A stretch of DNA of 64,000 nucleotides from an uncultured Paracoccaceae bacterium (GTDB taxonomy: Bacteria > Pseudomonadota > Alphaproteobacteria > Rhodobacterales > Rhodobacteraceae), in NCBI GenBank assembly GCA_947497985.1, contig CANMIX010000016.1, positions 1 to 64,000 of the forward strand, written 5' to 3'. Under the pieces are notes generated by a model. That model was not told the DNA's origin and made no database searches. It worked only from the letters and a program-made list of their open reading frames with translations. The position numbers were made by a program, and so were the translations under genes. This document shows, one piece after another, positions 7,758 to 15,462 of the stretch. The first letter of the stretch is position 1; every line of letters begins with the position of its first letter.

Positions 7758-8804
7758 ATGACGACGCTGATTATCGGTGGTGGTTTGTCAGGTCTCGCAG
7801 TTGCACATGCATTGCAAGTAAGGGGGCAAGATTACTTTTTGGTCGAAGCCCGCACGCGCTTAGGGGGCAGGATCAAGACAGAACACCATGATGGTGGCGC
7901 GTTTGATATGGGCCCGACTTGGTTTTGGCCGGGGCAGCCGCGTATCGCTGATTTGATTGAGCGTTTGAATTTGTCAAAATTAGATCAATTTTCCGTTGGC
8001 GACCTTGTTTATGAAAATGAACAGGGGCAGGTGCGACGCGGGCGCGGACTTTCGTCGGTGCAAGGATCTTGGCGCCTTGTCGGCGGGCTGGGCGTATTGA
8101 TTGATGCACTAGCTAGTTTATTGCCCGTAGATAGGGTGCGTTTGGACGCAGAGGTCACCGCGTTGATAAAGACACGCAATGGCATCGACGTGACATTAAA
8201 AAACCGCGAAAGGTTACGGGTTGATCGCGTAATCTTCTGCATGCCACCTCGCGTGGCCGCAAACCTCAGCTTCACGCCTGCATTGCCGGAAAATGCCACG
8301 ATGGTGTTGCAAAACATTCCTACGTGGATGGCTGGCCAGGCTAAGGCGATTGCAACTTACGACACCCCATTTTGGCGCGAAGTTGGACTATCTGGCGACG
8401 CGCAAAGCCGTTTTGGGCCTATGGTTGAAATTCACGACGCCTCACCTGAACAGGGGGGGGCTTATGCCTTGTTCGGGTTTATTGGCGTCCCGCCGCAAGG
8501 CCGTGCAGATAAAGATACACTGCGTCAGCATCTTATCGCACAATTGACGCGACTATTTGGCCCAAAAGCAGCGCAGCCGACGCGCTTGTTAATCAAGGAT
8601 TGGGCTTTTGATCCATTCACAGCGACCAAAGCGGATATGGCTCCGCTTCATGCCCACCCAACTTATGGCCTTCCTGAAGCGCTAACGGGACTATGGGGGA
8701 AAAAATTGCTTTTTTCTGGCAGTGAATTGGCCCCGCAGTTCGGGGGATATCTCGAAGGGGCTTTGGAAGCTGCGGAAAACGTACTAAGTACCTTGCAAAA
8801 GTAG
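7758..8804 (+). CDS. FAD-dependent amine oxidase-like oxidoreductase
   Basis: A 348-residue flavoprotein with the dinucleotide-binding motif TTLIIGGGLSGLAVAHAL and the FAD-contacting ARTRLGGRI that define the monoamine oxidase/phytoene desaturase superfamily. The C-terminal FAD motif is present as GSELAPQFGGYLEGALEAA. There is no signal peptide, so it is cytoplasmic. Substrate is unknown; the family oxidises amines or desaturates carbon skeletons. It starts four bases after the SDR stop and sits four to thirteen bases before tetR, in the same operon. Confidence 0.82.
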   Translation: MTTLIIGGGLSGLAVAHALQVRGQDYFLVEARTRLGGRIKTEHHDGGAFDMGPTWFWPGQPRIADLIERLNLSKLDQFSVGDLVYENEQGQVRRGRGLSSVQGSWRLVGGLGVLIDALASLLPVDRVRLDAEVTALIKTRNGIDVTLKNRERLRVDRVIFCMPPRVAANLSFTPALPENATMVLQNIPTWMAGQAKAIATYDTPFWREVGLSGDAQSRFGPMVEIHDASPEQGGAYALFGFIGVPPQGRADKDTLRQHLIAQLTRLFGPKAAQPTRLLIKDWAFDPFTATKADMAPLHAHPTYGLPEALTGLWGKKLLFSGSELAPQFGGYLEGALEAAENVLSTLQK

Positions 8805-8817
8805 ATAGGTGATGACA

Positions 8818-9390
8818 ATGCCAACGATGGATACGAAAACAGCTTTGCTAAATTCCGCAGAGCATGCAGCGCGCACTTTAGGATTTGATGGGTTCAGCTA
8901 TGCTGACCTTGCCGAAGATGTTGGCATACGCAAAGCGAGCATTCATCACCATTTTCCATCTAAGGCGAAATTGTCAGTCGCCTTGATGCAGCGATATCAC
9001 CAAAATTTCGAAGCGAATTGTGCGGCGATTAGCGGCAACCATGGCACTGGCGGAACACAATTGTCACAATTGATTAAGCTATATCGTGCTGCCAGCGGTA
9101 ACGGCAAACAACTATGCCTCTGTGTCTCTTTTTCTGCCAGTCGCGATAGTCTCCCACCGGGCGTAATTGAACAAATCAGCATGTTTCGGGAAATGGTTAT
9201 CGCTTGGCTAACAGATTTTTTTGAAAAAGGCAGTATGGATGGGTCGATCTCGAATGTTGCCGACCCTGCGCTAGAGGCAGTCGCGACGCTATCTTTGTTA
9301 GAAGGCGCACAGCTAGCGGCCCGTTCCGAAGAAAACCCTCGTTTTTTCGACGAAGCCGTCAAGCTCTTAGGCATGCGCATCACCGCGTAA
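8818..9390 (+). CDS. TetR-family transcriptional regulator
   Basis: A ~190-residue regulator with an N-terminal helix-turn-helix: GFDGFSYADLAEDVGIRKA then SIHHHFPSKAKL, the TetR signature ending in the HHHFPSK recognition-helix motif. The C-terminal ligand-binding domain is divergent and includes CVSFSASRDSLPPGV. The start at 8818 is chosen for its spacing from AGGTG; ATG 8812 and GTG 8809 are alternatives. As last gene of the operon behind operator C, it probably represses this operon and the GST and VOC units through the 18-bp palindromes. Confidence 0.88.
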   Translation: MPTMDTKTALLNSAEHAARTLGFDGFSYADLAEDVGIRKASIHHHFPSKAKLSVALMQRYHQNFEANCAAISGNHGTGGTQLSQLIKLYRAASGNGKQLCLCVSFSASRDSLPPGVIEQISMFREMVIAWLTDFFEKGSMDGSISNVADPALEAVATLSLLEGAQLAARSEENPRFFDEAVKLLGMRITA

Positions 9391-9440
9391 GTGGAAACAC
9401 CAGTGCATTGAAGTGAGGCACCCTTCTAAATATCAGGCCT

Positions 9441-10172
9441 TCAAATGGATTGAACCGCCGTCAAAGTGCATGCTGCGACTATAAGCGTGACACCTACCTC
9501 TCGACGCCGCGGGGGCAAACCAAACATCCCGCGGTCGAGAATTATCAAGACTGTAATGGTTGCCATCCAAAACAAGTTTCCTGGGAAAAACACAAACATT
9601 AGGCACATCAACAAACCGCAACACCGAGCACAGTCGACACCATAGCGCAGCCCCAAGGTGAATTGGCTTTGAGACACTCCTAAACTGCAAAGTGAGCAGA
9701 TTGATGTTGGCGCAGATTTGAGCTGTGAAAACTGGAAAAAACCGATGATCAATAGCGTGCTAGCGCCAATAGACCAGCCGTTAAAATACAACCAATCGCT
9801 ATTCTTAGCTACCAACGGCAACACATAACCAAAACCGTGTAATGCAATTCCGACAACACTCCAGGTGGTCGCGTATCCAAGCACAGCCATATAAGAAATT
9901 CTTTGATTGTGTTTAAGGCTAGAGAAAGCCACTGGTCCCATCATAGCAGCAAGCATCACCAACCAGCTTGTAAGTAAAGCTAGGGCTCCAATGATGCCCT
10001 CTTCAGCTAGGTTAACGCCACAAATATTTGCGAGCACACCGGCCAAGGTCCAATCACCATGGTTCAGATATGGCGCATATCCCGAAAAGGTTATGGCCAC
10101 GAGCATCAGCCAAGCACCTGCTGTTATGCGCCAGCTGACATCTAACTTATGATCTAAAATAGCTGAAATCAT
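9441..10172 (-). CDS. DUF2182-family integral membrane protein
   Basis: A ~243-residue hydrophobic protein with about six to seven membrane helices. It shows the DUF2182 hallmarks: a Cys-containing segment SAPTSICSLCSLGVSQSQF, then GLRYGVDCARCCGLLM and the FFPGNLFWM stretch. The family is annotated as putative metal-binding membrane proteins of unknown function and is often paired with DUF1326, which is absent here. The start at 10172 has GGAACA upstream; the 10214 start would sit inside a stem-loop. It is co-oriented with the TPR gene. Confidence 0.75.
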   Translation of the reverse strand: MISAILDHKLDVSWRITAGAWLMLVAITFSGYAPYLNHGDWTLAGVLANICGVNLAEEGIIGALALLTSWLVMLAAMMGPVAFSSLKHNQRISYMAVLGYATTWSVVGIALHGFGYVLPLVAKNSDWLYFNGWSIGASTLLIIGFFQFSQLKSAPTSICSLCSLGVSQSQFTLGLRYGVDCARCCGLLMCLMFVFFPGNLFWMATITVLIILDRGMFGLPPRRREVGVTLIVAACTLTAVQSI

Positions 10173-10187
10173 GAACTGTTCCATCTT

Positions 10188-10214
10188 GTGGGCGGCGTTT
10201 GAAACGCCGACCAC
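10188..10214 (-). terminator. Stem-loop between TPR and DUF2182 genes
   Basis: A strong inverted repeat (CGGCGTTT / AAACGCCG flanked by GTGG / CCAC) follows the TPR stop by 16 bases. On the minus strand a T-run precedes rather than follows the stem, so it may be an inefficient terminator or an mRNA-stabilising hairpin. Confidence 0.5.
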
Positions 10215-10229
10215 AAAAAAGGCGCAAGT

Positions 10230-11894
10230 TTAAGCAGCGCTTTTCGTGCTGCAGAAGCACGAAGAGTAAACTTCCCGATCTGCCCGACTTAGGGCGAAGT
10301 CGAGCTGAGGTTTAATCATCGCCGCGCTCTTTGAATTGCCCATCGCGACATAACAATCGTAAAGGCCCTTTAGTGCCCAGACATTGTTCGGGTGGCGATT
10401 GGATCGGATGCATGTTTCGTCCATACCGAGATCGGCCTCATAAGCGGCAGCAGCTTCTTCGAAGTGCCCTTGTTCTAACAGCAGCGCACCAAGCGGATGC
10501 CGACTTGGCATCATCCAGGGCCACGGTTCATCATAGGGCAGGGCGTCTTCCAGTGCGACGGCTTTGCGCAGGTGATTAAAGGCGACATCGTAATTGCCAC
10601 GGTGGTACTCGACTTCCCCGTTTAACATTTCGCGCGCAACTTCGAGAATTTGAATGCAGGCAACAACATGAATGTGCCGTGTTTCTGGAACCTTTGCGGC
10701 TGCGGTCTCAAAGTTCTGGCGCGCTTGGTCGGCCTTATCGTGCTGTTTTAGCGCGGCATGTGCAATACCTTTGCCGTACCAGTTGAGCGCGGTTGTCATG
10801 GAATAGTCATCGGCATGTTCTGGCAGAGGATCATCAATCAAATCCTGCCAGCGACCAAAGCGGATCAACGCATGGGTTTTGATTGACATGTACCCTTCTA
10901 ACCAATCGGCCATGGGAGGATCTTCACAACGGATCAGCTCATCAGGGATTGTTTTCATCATACCTTCAGCGGCTTCCATCGCTGGACGGAATTGACCAAG
11001 GAACATCGCACCGTAGAGTTTGAAGTGATAGTTGTGTACGCGGTACATAGAATAGAAATTCATCGCACCGGATTTTTCCCAATAGATCTCGTCGGCAATG
11101 ATCCCTTTTTGGTTCCACGTAACGACGTCTTGATAATTGCCGCAAAGCACGTCGATATGGGTTGCCATATGGGCCAGGTGGCCAGCAGAAGGTACCATCT
11201 CACGCAGCTCATCGGCATAACGCAAAGCAACTTCGGGGACTGCAGACATCTCCATAAGGTGGATGTAGAGGTGCAAAAGTCCGGGGTGACGAGCAGGGCC
11301 AGCAGCCTCAACTTTGGCGATACCCTCTTCCAAAACACGACGACATTCTAAGGTGTCGCCTGCTGGGTTTGGTTCACCCGTACGTGGGTCCCACATTTGC
11401 CACGGTGTTCTGTTCATCATCGCTTCGGCGAATAATGTCGCTACATCAGAATCGTCAGGAAATGTAGTGTAAACGTTCCGCATTTCATTCGCATATGCGG
11501 CGGACCAAGTGTAAAGATCGGGAACCGGCTCATTCGACTGGTAGCGACTTTCCAATGCTACGATCAACGCTTTCTCAATATCTGTCGCGCCATCCATTGC
11601 CACCTTGGCCTTTTCGATAGCCGCTCGAGATTTTACAAGCGTCTCTTGCACTTGTTCGGGCGTGAATAGCTCCCATGGTTTGTTGTAGTTCGGTCCAATG
11701 ATATAGGCCAATCCCCAATGGGCCATCGCACAGTTCGGATCAGCCTTCAGTGCGTGTTCAAAGCAAACGGATGCCTCTTCATGATGATATCCAAAAATCC
11801 AATTCAAACCACGGTCAAACCATTTTTGTGCCTCGGCTGAAGATGTTGTGATTGGGCGGCTATAGGCCCCTAGGTCGTAAGGATAATCCAGCAT
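10230..11894 (-). CDS. Large tetratricopeptide-repeat protein
   Basis: A 554-residue soluble protein without a signal peptide. It begins with TPR-type sequence (AEAQKWFDRGLNWIFGYHHE then EASVCFEHALKADPNCAMAH) and has further repeat units at ~380-410 (YGKGIAHAALKQHDKADQAR), ~430-460 (GNYDVAFNHLRKAVAL), ~480-500 (GHFEEAAAAYEADLGM) and ~515-535. The middle section carries an MATHIDVLCGNYQDV motif. Its role is unknown; it may be a scaffold or an assembly factor. Its promoter carries operator S1, shared with the nitrile hydratase, TRAP and aldoxime dehydratase 2 units. Confidence 0.75.
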   Translation of the reverse strand: MLDYPYDLGAYSRPITTSSAEAQKWFDRGLNWIFGYHHEEASVCFEHALKADPNCAMAHWGLAYIIGPNYNKPWELFTPEQVQETLVKSRAAIEKAKVAMDGATDIEKALIVALESRYQSNEPVPDLYTWSAAYANEMRNVYTTFPDDSDVATLFAEAMMNRTPWQMWDPRTGEPNPAGDTLECRRVLEEGIAKVEAAGPARHPGLLHLYIHLMEMSAVPEVALRYADELREMVPSAGHLAHMATHIDVLCGNYQDVVTWNQKGIIADEIYWEKSGAMNFYSMYRVHNYHFKLYGAMFLGQFRPAMEAAEGMMKTIPDELIRCEDPPMADWLEGYMSIKTHALIRFGRWQDLIDDPLPEHADDYSMTTALNWYGKGIAHAALKQHDKADQARQNFETAAAKVPETRHIHVVACIQILEVAREMLNGEVEYHRGNYDVAFNHLRKAVALEDALPYDEPWPWMMPSRHPLGALLLEQGHFEEAAAAYEADLGMDETCIRSNRHPNNVWALKGLYDCYVAMGNSKSAAMIKPQLDFALSRADREVYSSCFCSTKSAA

Positions 11895-11914
11895 AAAAAG
11901 CTCTTCCTTTTTTG

Positions 11915-11929
11915 TTCTGTATTGTGGAA
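11915..11929 (-). promoter_or_regulatory. Operator S1, putative IclR-type palindrome
   Basis: On the minus strand the site reads TTCCACAATACAGAA, 20 bp upstream of the TPR start. It matches the perfect palindrome S2 (TTCCGTAATACGGAA) in 12 of 15 positions. Confidence 0.65.
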
Positions 11930-12032
11930 TTATTTTCCATTTTTTTTGATATCGGTGCGCAAAGCAAGAACTTTCTTGATGGATTGCAAAAAAATGAAAT
12001 CACTTTCCACATTGCGGAACGCAAAGGTCAAG

Positions 12033-13478
12033 TTATGCTTTGGCTGTGTCCGGTGCACTAAATTTGGGCAGCGTTCGCCCCAACCCATCTTGGACCAAAG
12101 CTGACTCTAAACTACGCGAGAATCTCAAAAGCTTGGCGTCTGAATGGCGTGGGCCAACGATTTGGATGCCGAACGGCATAGCTTGATTGTCCAAACCGCA
12201 GGGAAGTGTCACAACCGGGCTTCCGGTCAAAGACAAGGCCCAGGTAATCGCATACCAAGCGTAATATTCTTTCAATGGCTTATCATTGATCGCCTTGGGA
12301 TGATTGTCCCCCAATGGAAAAGGTGAAACCGAAGTGGCAGGGCAAATGAGGTAATCCACTTGATCGAAAATCGCCTGAAAACGGCGATAGATCTGCGTAT
12401 GCGCCGCGTCAGCACGCGCTGTATCCGCTAGGCTCAGCGATTTGGCCTCTAGGATATTGTTTCGCACATTTTGCCCAATCATATCGGGTTGGCTTTCCGC
12501 CAGCTCCCCGTAAGCAGCATAAAGGCTTTCCGCCCTTAGCACGCGAAAGACCTCGGCTGCGTCTGATAAATCAACATCCAGAGCAACCGCTGTTTTGAAA
12601 TGTTTATTGATGATCGGTTGGCGGGCCTTAAAAAGCGCGGCGATCTCACTATCGACTTCCGCGACACCCAAACCAGTTGAAAACCCGATACGTGAATGTG
12701 CCAAATCTTCAATTGCATGGAAGTCCGCATACTCAATATCCAAATTGGGAGAGCAAAGTGGGTCGCGGGCATCAAAGCCGGAAATCGCGGACAACATAAG
12801 CGTGAGATCTTCTACACTGCGTGCCATCGGCCCATCCGTCCAAAGGTGCGAAAACCCCGAGACATGGCTGCGCGATGGAACGATACCCGGTGACGGGCGC
12901 ATGCCTACAATTCCACAAAAGGAGGCCGGAATTCGCAAGCTTCCACCAAGATCGGATCCTGATGCAAGCGGGGCCATATTACTGGCCAAGCCCGCCGCTG
13001 AGCCCCCAGAGGAGCCGCCGGAAGTGAGGGTTGATTTGTACGGATTACCCGTTGCACCGAACACGAGATTGGAGGTGTTGGCGCCTGCGCCAAACTCTGG
13101 TGTGTTAGTTTTACCCAAAACAATTGCACCAGCGGCGCGTAAGCGTTCGACGATAATGTCGTCATGATCCGGCACATGGGTCTCAAAGCATCGACTGCCA
13201 AAGGTTGTACGCAATCCTTTGGTCCGGCTTAGATCTTTGACCAGAACTGGCAACCCGTGCAACGGTGGTAAGGCATTGCCCGCCTGCACCATGTGATCCG
13301 CTATTTTCGCTTCGCTGCGGGCATCCTCAAAGTTGGTGGTAATCACCGCATTTACGAGCGGGTTCCGCTCTTCAATGCGAGCGATACAGGCTTCGAGCAA
13401 TGCGCTTGGCGTCAAATCACGAGCCCCAATTTGACGGCGTGCTTCGGCAGCACTCAATTCTGCAGGTGTATTTATCAA
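12033..13478 (-). CDS. Amidase (amidase-signature family), copy 1
   Basis: A 481-residue amidase-signature hydrolase converting amides to carboxylate and ammonia. The Ser-cisSer-Lys triad is visible: K81 in LPVLVKDLS, cis-Ser S156 in the glycine-serine loop GGSSGGSAAG, and nucleophile S180 in GSDLGGSLRIPAS. It begins with a TTG codon overlapping the stop of the nitrile hydratase alpha gene, so it is translated from the same operon. It is the expected second enzyme after nitrile hydratase. No signal peptide, hence cytoplasmic. Confidence 0.92.
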   Translation of the reverse strand: MINTPAELSAAEARRQIGARDLTPSALLEACIARIEERNPLVNAVITTNFEDARSEAKIADHMVQAGNALPPLHGLPVLVKDLSRTKGLRTTFGSRCFETHVPDHDDIIVERLRAAGAIVLGKTNTPEFGAGANTSNLVFGATGNPYKSTLTSGGSSGGSAAGLASNMAPLASGSDLGGSLRIPASFCGIVGMRPSPGIVPSRSHVSGFSHLWTDGPMARSVEDLTLMLSAISGFDARDPLCSPNLDIEYADFHAIEDLAHSRIGFSTGLGVAEVDSEIAALFKARQPIINKHFKTAVALDVDLSDAAEVFRVLRAESLYAAYGELAESQPDMIGQNVRNNILEAKSLSLADTARADAAHTQIYRRFQAIFDQVDYLICPATSVSPFPLGDNHPKAINDKPLKEYYAWYAITWALSLTGSPVVTLPCGLDNQAMPFGIQIVGPRHSDAKLLRFSRSLESALVQDGLGRTLPKFSAPDTAKA

Positions 13479-14098
13479 AGGCCTTCTTTGGTCAAAGCAG
13501 GGACCACTCCAATCATACTGTCACGAGTCACAAGTTCTGCAAGTTGCTCCTCGCACCAGCCTTCTGTTCCCTCTGGGCGTTTAGGCACAACAAGATAGCG
13601 CATATCGGCGCTACTGTCATGCACGCGCACTTCGACTGTTTCGGGCAGGGTGGTGCCAAATTCAGCAAGAACTTTTCGCGGGTTTTGAACTACATCTGAT
13701 CTGTAGGCGCGGCTTTTGTACCAATCGGGGGGCAACCCAAGAAGGGGCCACGGATAGCACGAGCATAAGGTGCAAACGACAACATTATGCACTGCGTCAG
13801 TGTTTTCCAAGGCGATCAAATTCAGCCAAGTAGGCTCTAACCCGATGGATTTCGCCGCAGCCGTTGCATCGCGCCGCATGAGGTCTAGATAGGCCGGATC
13901 GGACCAGGCTTTTGCCACCATGCGTGCGCCATTATGTGGTCCGCGATCATCCATCATTTGATAGGTTTTATGCAATTCTGCATGCATGATTACGCCCTTC
14001 TCGATCAGAAGCTCACGCAAGGCCACCTCTAATAATCGGTATTCGGTAAAGGGGCCGTCTTCTTCATCTGGCTGATTGGGATGGGGGTGATCATGCAT
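13475..14098 (-). CDS. Nitrile hydratase alpha subunit, cobalt type
   Basis: A 207-residue catalytic subunit. The metal-binding motif VCTLCSCYPWPLLGLPP is complete. The CTLCSC form with Thr is the one associated with Co(III) enzymes, whereas Fe enzymes have Ser. Two of its cysteines are normally oxidised post-translationally. The C-terminal RYLVVPKRPEGTEGW block is typical. It hydrates nitriles to amides with the beta-type subunits encoded just upstream. The ATG at 14098 overlaps the preceding stop by one base (TGATG). The thiocyanate hydrolase gamma subunit is homologous, so the true substrate could differ. Confidence 0.9.
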   Translation of the reverse strand: MHDHPHPNQPDEEDGPFTEYRLLEVALRELLIEKGVIMHAELHKTYQMMDDRGPHNGARMVAKAWSDPAYLDLMRRDATAAAKSIGLEPTWLNLIALENTDAVHNVVVCTLCSCYPWPLLGLPPDWYKSRAYRSDVVQNPRKVLAEFGTTLPETVEVRVHDSSADMRYLVVPKRPEGTEGWCEEQLAELVTRDSMIGVVPALTKEGL

Positions 14099-14388
14099 CA
14101 GTTGTCGTGCTCCAGCCAATGTTCGAAAATCTCAACCTCGAGCGTATCGAGAAGGGCTCCGGTATAATCGGGCCAAATCTTTTGCATGGGCAGCCGTACC
14201 CGATAAAGCGGCACGGCCGGTTGGCCATCTCGGCGGTATGCCAGCTCTTCAGGGTTCGCAAAACTGCCGCAATAGCGTTCAATTTCCCCCGTGAGGCCAC
14301 GGGTATAAAAAGGCGTGCGGCAATGCCCAATTGGGTAGGCGTCGCGAATGCGCACCTTATCGCCGGCTTTGAACAAAGGATCAGCCAT
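14098..14388 (-). CDS. Nitrile hydratase beta subunit, C-terminal half as separate gene
   Basis: A 96-residue protein equal to the C-terminal SH3-like half of nitrile hydratase beta. It has FKAGDKVRIRDAYPIGHCRT, PFYTRGLTGEIERYCG and YRVRLPMQKIWPDYTGA. In classical two-subunit enzymes this is fused to the N-half; here it is a separate gene overlapping betaN by eight bases and touching alpha. The layout equals that of thiocyanate hydrolase (scnB-scnA-scnC) and of the split toyocamycin nitrile hydratase. The start at 14388 is taken because MADPLFKAGD aligns with the domain start. Confidence 0.85.
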   Translation of the reverse strand: MADPLFKAGDKVRIRDAYPIGHCRTPFYTRGLTGEIERYCGSFANPEELAYRRDGQPAVPLYRVRLPMQKIWPDYTGALLDTLEVEIFEHWLEHDN

Positions 14389-14713
14389 CAGAAGCGAGCC
14401 GCGCACGCACGGCTTCGACACGTGCACCGATTTCGGCGTCTGTCACGATACCGCGCTCCAGCATGATCTGAGTCATGGCCCAGATCCATTGTTCATAATA
14501 GGATAGGCGCCGGTATTTCTCTTCGCCCAGCCCTTCGACCGCGCGGCGTAGCTCATCTACCCGCAGCAGCCCCTTGGTGGCCAACAATTCACGCACCGCA
14601 TGCACCCGTTTTTCCCAAGGTGCATAGTCATGTTCATCAGGGGCGAAGGGTTCGCACAACACTCCGCCCAAGTCATGAACGCCGCGGTAATCGGTAAGCG
14701 ATTTGTGGGCCAC
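14381..14713 (-). CDS. Nitrile hydratase beta subunit, N-terminal half as separate gene
   Basis: A 110-residue protein matching the helical N-half of nitrile hydratase beta: YRGVHDLGGVLCEPFAP, then WEKRVHAVRELLATKG, and RRLSYYEQWIWAMTQIMLE with GIVTDAEI. It starts at a GTG that overlaps the enoyl-CoA hydratase stop by one base. Small activator proteins of cobalt nitrile hydratases are homologous to this domain, so an additional chaperone role cannot be excluded. Its position at the head of betaN-betaC-alpha argues for a structural subunit. Confidence 0.82.
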   Translation of the reverse strand: MAHKSLTDYRGVHDLGGVLCEPFAPDEHDYAPWEKRVHAVRELLATKGLLRVDELRRAVEGLGEEKYRRLSYYEQWIWAMTQIMLERGIVTDAEIGARVEAVRARLASDG

Positions 14714-15462
14714 TAAGATTGCCTCCGTTTTTCGCGTGCGTCTTTGACAGCGCGTTGATAGTCTAAAATTCGACCCCTAAGGCCCGGGCGTCCTGCCGTT
14801 GCCACCACAGAGGCGATGTCTTGGGCACGCGTGTCAACCACAGTTATGCTGCGCATGTGCTGTGTGCTGAACGTTGACATTTGGGTCGTGCGCGCAGCCA
14901 GCCTTTCAATGCTTTTGGGCCACTCCGCTTGATCCGCGATTTGCGTCGCCAAGCCTATTGCCTTAGCCTCCTGGGCGGGTACGGTACGCCCATCTAACAG
15001 AATATCTAATGCGGCATCTTTACCAATCAGACGTTCAAGGCGGCGTGTTCCCAAAGCGAGCTCAAAATTCCACCCTGGAAACCGCAGCTTGGCCTCAGGC
15101 GCAGCAAGGCGGTAGGTGCAGGCCACAAATAAATCAGCACCTGCGCCGATGATATGCCCCTGTGCCAAAGCGATTGTAGGGAAGGGCGCGTGATAAACAG
15201 CCTGCAACATGGTCTCAATACGTAAGAACCGCCAAAGGAGGTCTGCATCCGACAGCTCGCCCACATCCGACAGGTCAAAACCCGCGCAAAAGTTTTTACC
15301 CTCTCCTTTGATCACAGCCAAACGCACGGAACTCGCGGAGGTAATCGCCGAATAGATTGCCTCGGCTATGCCCAAGGACAAAGCGTTTGAGGCCTTCGGG
15401 CGGTTAAGCGTTAGGGTTAGAACACCGTCATCAAGCGTAGTGGTGACAACGGGCGCAGTCAT
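14713..15462 (-). CDS. Enoyl-CoA hydratase/isomerase family protein
   Basis: A 249-residue crotonase-fold protein. The N-terminal DGVLTLTLNRPKASNAL and the oxyanion-hole segments (VIKGEGKNFCAGFDLSD; LAQGHIIGAGADLFVACTYR) are present. Of the two usual catalytic acidic residues, the position after the second oxyanion loop is not clearly conserved, so the exact reaction is open. It overlaps the CaiB stop by four bases and precedes nitrile hydratase. Acids released by amidase may be processed as CoA esters here; that is inference. Confidence 0.82.
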   Translation of the reverse strand: MTAPVVTTTLDDGVLTLTLNRPKASNALSLGIAEAIYSAITSASSVRLAVIKGEGKNFCAGFDLSDVGELSDADLLWRFLRIETMLQAVYHAPFPTIALAQGHIIGAGADLFVACTYRLAAPEAKLRFPGWNFELALGTRRLERLIGKDAALDILLDGRTVPAQEAKAIGLATQIADQAEWPKSIERLAARTTQMSTFSTQHMRSITVVDTRAQDIASVVATAGRPGLRGRILDYQRAVKDAREKRRQS

